NCBI RefSeq assembly: GCF_026421305.1
Contig: NZ_JAPJBQ010000002.1
Span: 434,001 to 498,000, forward strand
Reading direction: 5' to 3'
DNA length: 64,000 bases
From: Dyella silvae
Lineage (GTDB): Bacteria; Pseudomonadota; Gammaproteobacteria; Xanthomonadales; Rhodanobacteraceae
Under the pieces are notes generated by a model. It worked only from the letters and a program-made list of their open reading frames with translations. It made no database searches and was not told where the DNA came from. Both the position numbers and the translations under genes were made by a program. This document shows, piece after piece, positions 56,842-64,000 of the stretch; positions within the stretch are counted from its first letter, which is position 1; every line of letters begins with the position of its first letter.

Positions 56842-58110
56842 TTAAACTGTGCCGCCCAGCTTGAAGATCGGCAGATACAGCGAAATCACCATGCCGCCCA
56901 CCAGTACACCGAGGATCACCATGATCATGGGTTCAAGCAATGTGGACAGGGTGTCGACGGCGTTGTTGACCTCTTCCTCGTAAAACTCGGCGACCTTGAA
57001 CAACATGTGGTCGAGCGCACCGGACTCTTCGCCGATGGCGGTCATCTGCACCACCATGTTGGGAAACAGGCCGGTCTGGCGCATGGCAAGCTGGAGCTGA
57101 TGGCCGACGGAAACGTCGTCACGCATCTGCCTCACTGCGTCGCCGTAGACGATGCTGCCGGTAGCGCCAGCAACGGCATCCATGGCCTCCACCAGCGGAA
57201 CGCCGGCTTTAAACGTTACGCCCAGCGTACGCGCAAAACGAGCAATGGCAGAGTTTCGGAGAATGTTGCCGATCACCGGGAACTTCAGCATGAGGCGATC
57301 AAGGAAGTGTGCAAACTTGATTGACCGATTCTTGCCCATCACCAGTGCAACCACACTAATGACGACACTGCCGACCACAAGCCACCAATAGGACTTCATG
57401 AACTCGGAAGCACTAATGACGATCTGCGTTGGGGCCGGGAGTTCGGCGCCAGCATCCTTAAAGACCTGAGCGAAAACCGGGACGACAAAAAGCAGCAGAA
57501 TCATGCTGACCACAAACGCCACAACGAGCACCATGATTGGATAGAACAGGGCTTTTTTAATCTTGGCCTTGAGGCCCTCGGTGCGTTCTTTATACGTAGC
57601 TACCGTGTCAAGTACGGTATCGAGAACGCCGGCGGATTCACCTGCGTGCACAAGGTTGCGATAGAGCTCGTCGAACTGGACCGGGTATTTGCCCAACGCT
57701 TCATGCAGTGCGGCGCCGCCTTCGATTGTCTGTTTGACGTCGACAAGCATGTTCTTGAAGCGGACATTTTTCTGGCCGTCAGCGATGATGTCGAAAGACT
57801 GCACCATGGGTACGCCCGATGCCATCATGGTGGCGATCTGGCGGCTGAAAATCGCCACATCGCGCGCCTTGACTGCACTACCAGTAGACCCGAACAGGGG
57901 TTTGCCGCGTTCCCGTACTGTTTGCGGGTTCATACCCTGGCGACGAAGCTCAGCTTTTACCAGCGAAGCGTTCTTTGCGGGCATTTCGCCTTTCATTCGC
58001 TTGCCACGCTTGTCGAGCGCGACCCAGTCGTACATGGTCAGCCTGCTGACTTCCGCGCGCTGAGCGGCAAGTTTGGATGTTTTCTTAGCGGTGGCGGTGG
58101 CCGTGGCCAT
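56842..58110 (-). CDS. pilC: PilC, type IV pilus inner-membrane platform protein
   Basis: Protein of 422 residues with two T2SF/GspF domains. Evidence: the N-terminal YDWVALDKRGKRMKGEMPAKN, then FSRQIATMMASGVPMVQSFDI and LHEALGKYPVQFDELYRNLVHAGESAG in the first repeat and FARTLGVTFKAGVPLVEAMDAVAG in the second, three membrane helices and the C-terminal LEPMIMVILGVLVGGMVISLYLPIF. It anchors the PilB/PilT motors. pilB is 161 bases upstream with no pilin gene between. Confidence 0.96.
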   Translation of the reverse strand: MATATATAKKTSKLAAQRAEVSRLTMYDWVALDKRGKRMKGEMPAKNASLVKAELRRQGMNPQTVRERGKPLFGSTGSAVKARDVAIFSRQIATMMASGVPMVQSFDIIADGQKNVRFKNMLVDVKQTIEGGAALHEALGKYPVQFDELYRNLVHAGESAGVLDTVLDTVATYKERTEGLKAKIKKALFYPIMVLVVAFVVSMILLLFVVPVFAQVFKDAGAELPAPTQIVISASEFMKSYWWLVVGSVVISVVALVMGKNRSIKFAHFLDRLMLKFPVIGNILRNSAIARFARTLGVTFKAGVPLVEAMDAVAGATGSIVYGDAVRQMRDDVSVGHQLQLAMRQTGLFPNMVVQMTAIGEESGALDHMLFKVAEFYEEEVNNAVDTLSTLLEPMIMVILGVLVGGMVISLYLPIFKLGGTV

Positions 58111-58271
58111 TGCATTTCCCCCTGCTCGTCCGGTCGGGTCGCCTCAGGATGGCGACTGCCTCAACATTTTTGTAGCTTAAGCCATTCTCCCGAGTCAGTT
58201 CGTGGCACCGGACGCAACTCCGGTGTGACGAACCCCTCCTTCGACGGGTCAAGGGCTCAACGGTAAGGTCT

Positions 58272-59996
58272 TTAATCCTTGGTGACGCGGTCGATTTCAG
58301 CCAAGCTGGTGACGCCCTTCTTGACCTTGAGCAACGCGGATGCGCGCAAGTCATTAACACCGGCCTTGCGCGCTACCTCTGCGATCTGCAGAGCATTGCC
58401 GCCTTGCAGGATAATCTTCTGGATATCCTCCAACATTGGCATTACCTGATAGATACCAACGCGACCCTTGTAGCCCTCGTTACAGCTGCCACAGCCTACT
58501 GCTTCATAAAGGGTGAGGCCGGCATCGATCTCCGCTTGGGTAAAGCCCGCCGCCAGAAGTGTTTGGGGGGGCAGCTCCATCGGCTTTTTGCAGTCATGGA
58601 GACGGCGCGCGAGTCGCTGTGCAATAACCAGGGTGACTGAAGACGTAATGTTATAGGGCGCAATGCCCATGTTCATCAGGCGCGAGACGGTCTGGGGAGC
58701 GTCGTTGGTATGCAAGGTGGACAGCACCATGTGGCCGGTTTGCGCCGCCTTGATGGCAATTTCGGCCGTTTCCAGGTCGCGGATTTCGCCCACCATGATC
58801 ACGTCCGGGTCCTGGCGCAGGAATGAGCGAAGCGCGGCGGCGAAGGTCATGCCGCGCTTTACGTTCTGCTGCACCTGATTGATGCCCTCGACGCGAATTT
58901 CCACCGGGTCCTCGACCGTCGAGATATTGCGCTCGGCGGTGTTGAGGATATTGAGCGCCGTATAGAGCGACACGGTTTTACCCGAGCCGGTAGGGCCGGT
59001 GACCAGCACCATGCCGTATGGCTTGTGGATCGCCTCCAGATACAGCTGCTTCTGCGCATCCTCATAGCCAAGCGCATCGATGCCTAGCTTGGCAGCTGAG
59101 CCATCCAGAATACGCAGCACGATTTTCTCACCAAACAGCGTTGGCAGCGTGCTGACGCGGAAATCCACCGCGCGGCTCTTGGATAGATTCAATTTGATAC
59201 GGCCGTCCTGTGGCACGCGACGTTCCGCAATGTCCAGGCCTGACATAACTTTGATACGCGAGGAGATACGTGAGGCCAGCTTCATCGGGGGGCTGGCCAC
59301 GGCACGCAGCATGCCGTCCATGCGCAGGCGCACGCGGTACTGCGTCTCGAACGGCTCGAAATGAATGTCCGAGGCGCCGCGCTTGATAGCATCCACCAGA
59401 ATCTTGTTGACGAACTTGACTACAGGCGCATCGTCGTTCGAGTTGGCATCAATGCCGGTTGACTCGGCTTCTTCGTCACCGCCACCATCCAGCACCAAGT
59501 CATCGAGATCGCCGCTACCCAGGTCGGGAACGGTGTTGCTCATGGTGTTGAGCGTACTTTCTATAGTGCGCATCAACTGGCCGCGCTCAACCAGAATCGG
59601 TTCCACCATACAGTTGGAGTGGAACTTGATCTCATCGAGCGCGTGCGACTGCATCGGATCGGCGATGCCGACAAACAGGCGCTTGCCTCGCTTGAAGAGA
59701 GGTAGCGCGTGGTGCTTGTTGATCAGCGCCTCACTGATCAGGTTCACCGGCATCAAGCCGGGCGCAAGGCTGCCCACATCCATCATCGGCATGCCGAACT
59801 CATCGGAGGCGATGCGGGTGAGGCGAGCGCTATCCACCAGATTGTGGTCAAGCAGCCAGGGGATAAGGGCGGCCTTATTCTGCAGCGAGTCTGCCACTGC
59901 TTTGCGCACGTCGGCCTCGGGCAAAACATCTTCCGACACCAACCTGCGCGCCATGCCCGTCAGGCCCGCGAGCGAAGGTTGCATTAGCGTTGACAT
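58272..59996 (-). CDS. pilB: PilB, type IV pilus extension ATPase
   Basis: ATPase of 574 residues. N-terminal MshEN/T2SSE_N domain, then the RecA-like motor with Walker A GPTGSGKT (Lys340), Asp box VEDPVEIRVEGINQVQ, Walker B DPDVIMVGEIRD, His box LSTLHTNDAPQT and the tetracysteine-type zinc site (CGSCNEGYKGRVGIYQ with upstream HDC). It powers pilus extension. Start ATG 59996; an in-frame ATG at 59984 is also possible. A candidate sigma-54 promoter lies about 140 bases upstream. Confidence 0.96.
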   Translation of the reverse strand: MSTLMQPSLAGLTGMARRLVSEDVLPEADVRKAVADSLQNKAALIPWLLDHNLVDSARLTRIASDEFGMPMMDVGSLAPGLMPVNLISEALINKHHALPLFKRGKRLFVGIADPMQSHALDEIKFHSNCMVEPILVERGQLMRTIESTLNTMSNTVPDLGSGDLDDLVLDGGGDEEAESTGIDANSNDDAPVVKFVNKILVDAIKRGASDIHFEPFETQYRVRLRMDGMLRAVASPPMKLASRISSRIKVMSGLDIAERRVPQDGRIKLNLSKSRAVDFRVSTLPTLFGEKIVLRILDGSAAKLGIDALGYEDAQKQLYLEAIHKPYGMVLVTGPTGSGKTVSLYTALNILNTAERNISTVEDPVEIRVEGINQVQQNVKRGMTFAAALRSFLRQDPDVIMVGEIRDLETAEIAIKAAQTGHMVLSTLHTNDAPQTVSRLMNMGIAPYNITSSVTLVIAQRLARRLHDCKKPMELPPQTLLAAGFTQAEIDAGLTLYEAVGCGSCNEGYKGRVGIYQVMPMLEDIQKIILQGGNALQIAEVARKAGVNDLRASALLKVKKGVTSLAEIDRVTKD

Positions 59997-60061
59997 AGCG
60001 ATACTGGCCCAGCCCCCTGATTGAACGGGAATTTACCCCAGTTGAACGGGTTGGTCACGCG

Positions 60062-61409
60062 GTGGCGACAGGGGAGGCCCCCAGGGGTGACGAGGTGCAC
60101 AAATCTTTTTCGCTACCGGTGCCGCATCATGGCATGCAACAGCCGTGCCTCCATGCCCTGAAGCATGGACTTAGTGCCCCTGTTGGGATAGAAGAGCCTG
60201 CTCTAAAGGGAGATTCTGGCCCCTCGACGAACGCAGAGAGCGTCCGGCCCTTTCTGGTTTTTGGCGCGCTGCGTATCGAAGAGGCTGAGATAGCGGGAGT
60301 CGAGGCCTGCCTGCGTTCAGGTTGGCTGGGCACGGGGCCGCGAATAGCGCAGTTCGAACAGAATTTTGCCACCTGGAGGGGGGGAGCGTCCTCGCGCGTT
60401 GCTGCCGCCAACTCCTGTACGGCGGCTTTGCACGTCAGCATGGTGGCGGCGGTCCTAGAACCGGGTAGCGAGGTCATCGCCACCCCGCTTACCTTCTGTA
60501 CCACGGTCAACGCCATCATGCATGCCGGACTGATTCCGGTGCTCGACGACGTGGATTCGGTCACCCAGAACATCGATCCGGCTGCTATTGAAGCGGCCAT
60601 TACCTCACGTATGCCGGCCATTCTTCCTGTGCACTTCGCGGGGCGCTCCTGCGCCATGGACAAGATCATGGCAATTGCACAGCGCCATGGCCTCATGGTG
60701 ATCGAGGATTGTGCCCACGCCATCGAGACCGAGTTCCGTGGCAAGCACGTTGGTACCTTCGGTGATTTTGGCTTCTACAGCTTCTATGCCACCAAAAACG
60801 TGGTGACGGGCGAGGGTGGCATGATCCTGGGGCGCGACGAAGAGCGTATCGCCCGGGCGCTTATCCTGGCCCTCCGCGGCATGAATAAAGACGCTTGGCG
60901 CCGTTTCAGCGATAAGGGGTGCCGGCATTACCAGGTGTGGTCGAGGGCGGCCTCAAATACAACATGATGGATCTACAGGCGGCCATCGGTATCGATCAGC
61001 TGGCGTGTGTCGAGCAAGACTGGAGGTGTCGCCGGGAGCTTTGGCAGCGCTAAGACGAGGCGCTCGCCAAGCTGCCAGTGGAGTTGCCAGCTGCTCCGGA
61101 GCCTGATCGCGCCACAGGAATCACCTCTACACGTTAATGATTGACAAGGCGCATGGTGGCTCGGAGCGAGACGCGTTTCTCGAGGCGATGAATGTGGCCC
61201 GGTTCGGTGCCGGGGTTCACTACCTTCCGTTGCATGAGCACCCATTCTACCAGGAGCGATTTGGCTGGCGTCCGGAACAATGGCCCCATGCTATGCGCGT
61301 TGGACGCCAGACCGTCAGCCTGCCGCTGTCCCCAGCGATTTCAGGTGACGATGCAGGCCATGTCATAGGTGCTGTTAGATCGGTTATCGGACGCCAGAGG
61401 CGGAGCTAG
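60062..61409 (+). pseudogene. Decayed DegT/DnrJ/EryC1 (ArnB-like) PLP aminotransferase
   Basis: The remains read as a sugar aminotransferase of the type making 4-amino-4-deoxy or related sugars. An open part to 60967 carries SGWLGTGPRIAQFE, AANSCTAALH, FAGRSCAMD, VIEDCAHAIETEFRGKHVGTFGD and the PLP lysine in FYATKNVVTGEGG. The frame then shifts near 60935-60939; the next frame (YNMMDLQAAIGIDQLA...) ends at an in-frame TAA at 61051-61053 where a Tyr is expected, and a second shift near 61105-61125 leads to HLYTLMIDKAHGG... GVHYLPLHEHPFYQ to a stop at 61409. No ATG precedes the homologous part; ACG at 60227 stands where a start would fit. At least three lesions make it non-functional. Confidence 0.85.
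60135..60150 (-). promoter_or_regulatory. Candidate sigma-54 promoter of pilB
   Basis: On the minus strand the sequence is AGGCAC-GGCTG-TTGCA, matching TGGCAC-N5-TTGCW except for the first base; the GG and GC dinucleotides have the required spacing. The start point would be near 60124, leaving a leader of about 128 bases before pilB. It resembles the site found before pilE at 39059-39075, which supports RpoN control of both operons. Confidence 0.55.
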
Positions 61410-61484
61410 GTTCTATCAGAGAGGCTGGCTTTTCCTTGGGTGTTGCCTGATGAGTAGCCTTGTTGCGACATACATCGGGTTATC

Positions 61485-62366
61485 ATGCCAATCCATTCTT
61501 GGAACACGCCCTTGAATCGTCTAAGCATCATTCTTCCTGCAAAAAACGAGGGGGCAGCCCTCAAAGAGCTCCTGCCGCGTATCCGTTCCGCCCAGCCTGG
61601 CGCGGAAATCATCGTTGTGGATGACGGTTCGACCGACGATACCGTTGCCATCTGTGAAATGGCTGGGGTCAAGTGCCTCTCATCGCCCTATTCAATGGGT
61701 AACGGTGCGGCAATCAAGCGTGGTGCTCGGGCCGCTGGTGGCGAACTCTTTGTATTTATGGATGGAGACGGTCAGCACGATCCGGTGGATATTGCTCGTT
61801 TGCTGGAGCGTCTTAATGAGGGGTACGACATGGTCGTCGGCGCACGCGATTGGGATAGTCAAGCGGGCGTGGGGCGTGGAGTTGCCAATACCATCTACAA
61901 CTGGTTGGCCACGCGCATGACCGGGCATCGGGTTGCAGACCTTACATCCGGTTATCGCGCAGTAAAAGCTGATAAATTTCGGGAATTCCTGCATCTGTTG
62001 CCTAATGGGTTTTCGTACCCGACGACGAGCACCATGGCGTTCTTTCGCAGCGCATATGGAGTGGCCTACGTACCCATCAAGGCAGCTCAGCGCGTCGGAA
62101 AAAGTCACATTAAGCCATTGAAGGACGGTGTGCGCTTCTTGCTGATTATTTTCAAGATCGCCACGCTCTATTCGCCACTAAAGTTGTTTGCACCGGCAAG
62201 TGCGCTTTTTTTTCTACTAGGCTGCTGCAACTACTTGCGAACGTTCCTGACGTATGGCCGTTTGACCAACGGAAGTGCCCTGCTATGGAGCGCGGCGGTG
62301 ATCATTTTTCTGATCGGCCTTGTGTCAGAGCAGATAACGTCACTCACCTATCGCCGGAATGACTGA
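61485..62366 (+). CDS. GT2 glycosyltransferase, dolichyl-phosphate-mannose-synthase type
   Basis: Protein of 293 residues. The GT-A fold has LSIILPAKNEGAALKELL, the nucleotide motif IIVVDDGSTDDT (about 44-55), FVFMDGDGQHDP with the metal DxD, and the acceptor region LTSGYRAVKADKFREF. Two C-terminal membrane helices follow (FAPASALFFLLGCC, LLWSAAVIIFLIGLVS). Such enzymes transfer a sugar to undecaprenyl phosphate for LPS or exopolysaccharide decoration. The gene overlaps the next by 8 bases and looks less GC-rich than the pil and chp genes. Confidence 0.88.
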   Translation: MPIHSWNTPLNRLSIILPAKNEGAALKELLPRIRSAQPGAEIIVVDDGSTDDTVAICEMAGVKCLSSPYSMGNGAAIKRGARAAGGELFVFMDGDGQHDPVDIARLLERLNEGYDMVVGARDWDSQAGVGRGVANTIYNWLATRMTGHRVADLTSGYRAVKADKFREFLHLLPNGFSYPTTSTMAFFRSAYGVAYVPIKAAQRVGKSHIKPLKDGVRFLLIIFKIATLYSPLKLFAPASALFFLLGCCNYLRTFLTYGRLTNGSALLWSAAVIIFLIGLVSEQITSLTYRRND

Positions 62367-63573
62367 GCAGGGGTCAACGTGCGAGCGGCCGCGCTTGCTG
62401 GTGCTGACGTCAACCTATCCGCGCTGGAGCGGAGATCCCGAACCGGGTTTCGTACACGAATTGGCGCGACGGCTCACCGACAGATTCGATGTGCACGTGA
62501 TTGGACCGCATGCTCCAGGTGCCAAAAATCGCGAAACGCTCGACGGAGTGGTTGTGCATCGTTACCGCTACGCACCTAGAGCTTGGGAAACCTTGGTCAA
62601 CGATGGTGGCATGCTTGCAAACATTAAGCGGTCACCCTGGAAATGGCTGCTGGTGCCTGGGTTCCTGCTTGGACAGTGGTACGCGGTGCGCAAGGCAGTG
62701 CGCAGCTACCGTCCGCACGTGGTACACGCGCATTGGATGTTGCCGCAGGGCTTGATTGCTGCGATTGCCTTACGTGACGTGCCATGGGTCGTAACCTCGC
62801 ATGGCGCCGATCTGTACGGTTTACGGGGTCGATGGTTCGCCCGTATGCGCCGCTGGGTGCTGGGGCGTGCAGCTATTGTTACCTTGGTTAGCGAGGCGAT
62901 GCGTGTCCGCCTGCTGACAGAATCCTCCGGGGTCAAGACGGCGGTTATGCCGATGGGAGTGGATACAGATAGCCGCTTTACTCCGGGCGGGAAAGGGCGC
63001 AACCCCAATGAACTGCTGTTTGTGGGGCGTTTGGTGGAGAAGAAGGGGCTTCACCACCTGCTGCACGCATTACCTCAAATCCTTGTTGAGCATCCGAAGG
63101 CACGACTGACTATCGTGGGTTTTGGCCCCGAGGAGCAGCGATTGCGGCAAATTACCCGTGATCTCACATTGGAACAGCACGTTCAGTTTGTCGGCGCTTT
63201 GCCACAGGAAGCGTTGGCCGATCATTATCGGCGCGCTTGCCTGTTTGTTGCGCCCTTTATCGAAGCCGGTAGTGGTGACCAAGAAGGTTTGGGATTGGTT
63301 GTGGCTGAAGCCATGGCATGTGCATGCCCTGTCGTTGTGGGTGACGTGCCTGCAGTGCACGATTTAACGGGTGCTGCGGGCGGAGTATCTGTTGATGCGA
63401 CGAATCACTCGGCGCTCGCCAATACGATCAACCACCTACTGAGGGATTCAGCTGAGCGTTCAAGACTCGGAATGTCGGGAAGACTGCGTGCAGAACAGCT
63501 ATTCTCTTGGCGAAAGGCCAGTGATCAATATGCGGATTTGTTGTCTGCACTAGTCAAGAAACGGGCCTCATGA
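62359..63573 (+). CDS. GT4 glycosyltransferase
   Basis: Protein of 404 residues with a GT-B fold. N-terminal Rossmann half: LLVLTSTYPRWSGDPEPGFVHELARRL and VVHAHWMLPQGLIAA, VVTSHGADLYGLRG. C-terminal GT1-type half: LLFVGRLVEKKGLHHLL, LTIVGFGPEEQRLRQ and the nucleotide-sugar motif EGLGLVVAEAMACACPVVVGDV (about 310-330). It transfers a sugar from a nucleotide donor, probably in assembly of surface polysaccharide. It overlaps the GT2 gene upstream and the next gene downstream (ATGA). Confidence 0.9.
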   Translation: MTEQGSTCERPRLLVLTSTYPRWSGDPEPGFVHELARRLTDRFDVHVIGPHAPGAKNRETLDGVVVHRYRYAPRAWETLVNDGGMLANIKRSPWKWLLVPGFLLGQWYAVRKAVRSYRPHVVHAHWMLPQGLIAAIALRDVPWVVTSHGADLYGLRGRWFARMRRWVLGRAAIVTLVSEAMRVRLLTESSGVKTAVMPMGVDTDSRFTPGGKGRNPNELLFVGRLVEKKGLHHLLHALPQILVEHPKARLTIVGFGPEEQRLRQITRDLTLEQHVQFVGALPQEALADHYRRACLFVAPFIEAGSGDQEGLGLVVAEAMACACPVVVGDVPAVHDLTGAAGGVSVDATNHSALANTINHLLRDSAERSRLGMSGRLRAEQLFSWRKASDQYADLLSALVKKRAS

Positions 63574-64000
63574 CACGGCGCACGCTCAGGGTTTGGTTGC
63601 CTTGCCTGCGTGCGGGTAGTGGCGCAGACGTCTTCATGATGCGCCTTGCCGAGGGCTTGGCGCGTGCGGGACACGATCCACAGCTACAGTGGTTTGACCG
63701 GGCCTATGAATGGAAACCCTGGAAGCTGCGAGATGTCCAGGCGCCAGTGGGCACGGATCTGGTCCACGCCGGCAGCTGGCAGGGTTTCGCATTCAGACGT
63801 GAAGACATCCCTCTGGTGGTTACGGAACACCAGTACATTCGTCATCCTGAATTCCTTCCCCACCGAGGAAGGCTTCAGACGGTTTATCACAACTTATTCG
63901 TGAGTCAGTGTGTAGAACGCTCCTATCGTGCCGCCGATACCATAGTCGCGGTCAGCGAGCATGCCGCGCGGGCCATGCGCCGCAACCTCCAGCACCCGGT
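63570..64000 (+). CDS. GT4-like glycosyltransferase, N-terminal part, cut by window end
   Basis: The reading frame from ATG 63570 stays open to the end of the window (about 143 codons). It begins TRRTLRVWLPCLRAGSGADVFMMRLAEGLARAGHDPQLQWFD and continues through TDLVHAGSWQGFAF, VVTEHQYIRHPEF and ADTIVAVSEHAARAM. This is the N-terminal domain of a GT-B glycosyltransferase (ligand-binding loop GSGADVF, acceptor His in VTEHQ). Start codon overlaps the preceding stop (ATGA). Its C-terminal half and true length are not visible. Confidence 0.8.
   Translation, partial: MTRRTLRVWLPCLRAGSGADVFMMRLAEGLARAGHDPQLQWFDRAYEWKPWKLRDVQAPVGTDLVHAGSWQGFAFRREDIPLVVTEHQYIRHPEFLPHRGRLQTVYHNLFVSQCVERSYRAADTIVAVSEHAARAMRRNLQHP

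Overview
The window is GC-rich, gene-dense bacterial chromosome. The twitching-motility gene set, the large TonB-dependent receptors with a TVTGSRI box, the RegB-type kinase, the REP-like repeats and the gene order all point to a gammaproteobacterium of the Xanthomonadales (Xanthomonadaceae/Rhodanobacteraceae, Dyella- or Luteibacter-like). The family assignment is inference; no rRNA or other marker gene is in the window. I found no tRNA, rRNA, CRISPR array, prophage or integron.

Layout. About 0.4-12.1 kb (+): the Pil-Chp chemosensory operon pilG-pilH-pilI-pilJ-chpA-chpB-chpC that controls type IV pili (T4P). No CheR-type methyltransferase (pilK) is present, and the CheB-like protein has lost its catalytic serine. 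12.2-14.9 kb: rsmE (-), a small exported protein (+) and bioA (-). 14.94-15.21 kb: a nested-palindrome, MITE-like element filling the divergent bioA/gspN gap. 15.2-19.4 kb (+): gspN, an inositol-monophosphatase-family gene, a small membrane protein, nudE, cysQ and mazG (housecleaning of nucleotides and sugar phosphates), then an exported repeat protein. 20.5-25.4 kb: an SLC13/ArsB-like transporter, ybbP and ybbA (-), with tesA divergent and sharing a CATG start overlap. 25.5-27.3 kb (+): a two-component pair with a degenerate kinase ATP-binding domain. 27.3-32.2 kb: a metzincin protease with FG-GAP-like repeats (-), a fused acetoacetate-type CoA-transferase (-) and an isoaspartyl peptidase (+). 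32.3-38.8 kb (-): the minor-pilin operon pilE-fimT-pilV-pilW-pilX-pilY1 with a candidate sigma-54 promoter. 39.1-41.1 kb (-): a RegB/RegA-like redox two-component system. 41.2-45.4 kb: a POT peptide transporter (-), then dgkA, lemA and two TPM-domain genes (+). 45.5-51.7 kb (-): two tandem, nearly identical TonB-dependent receptors, each with its own terminator. 52.0-55.3 kb (+): lgt, thyA, folA and a MutT-family gene. 55.3-60.0 kb (-): coaE, pilD, pilC and pilB, with a second candidate sigma-54 promoter upstream of pilB. 60.06-64.0 kb (+): the edge of a surface-polysaccharide locus, with a decayed DegT/ArnB-like aminotransferase pseudogene, a GT2 and a GT4 glycosyltransferase, and a further GT4-like gene cut by the window end.

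The dominant theme is T4P biology. The window holds the chemosensory controller, the minor pilins with the PilY1 tip adhesin, and the extension ATPase, platform protein and prepilin peptidase. The major pilin, the retraction ATPases and the secretin are not here. Around these sit redox sensing, nutrient uptake, nucleotide hygiene and folate/thymidylate synthesis. I see no clear wholly new system. The best leads are the nested-palindrome element, the apparent loss of methylation-based adaptation in the Pil-Chp pathway, the sigma-54 motifs, the duplicated receptors with diverged loops, and a small secreted protein resembling a piece of a TonB-receptor plug.
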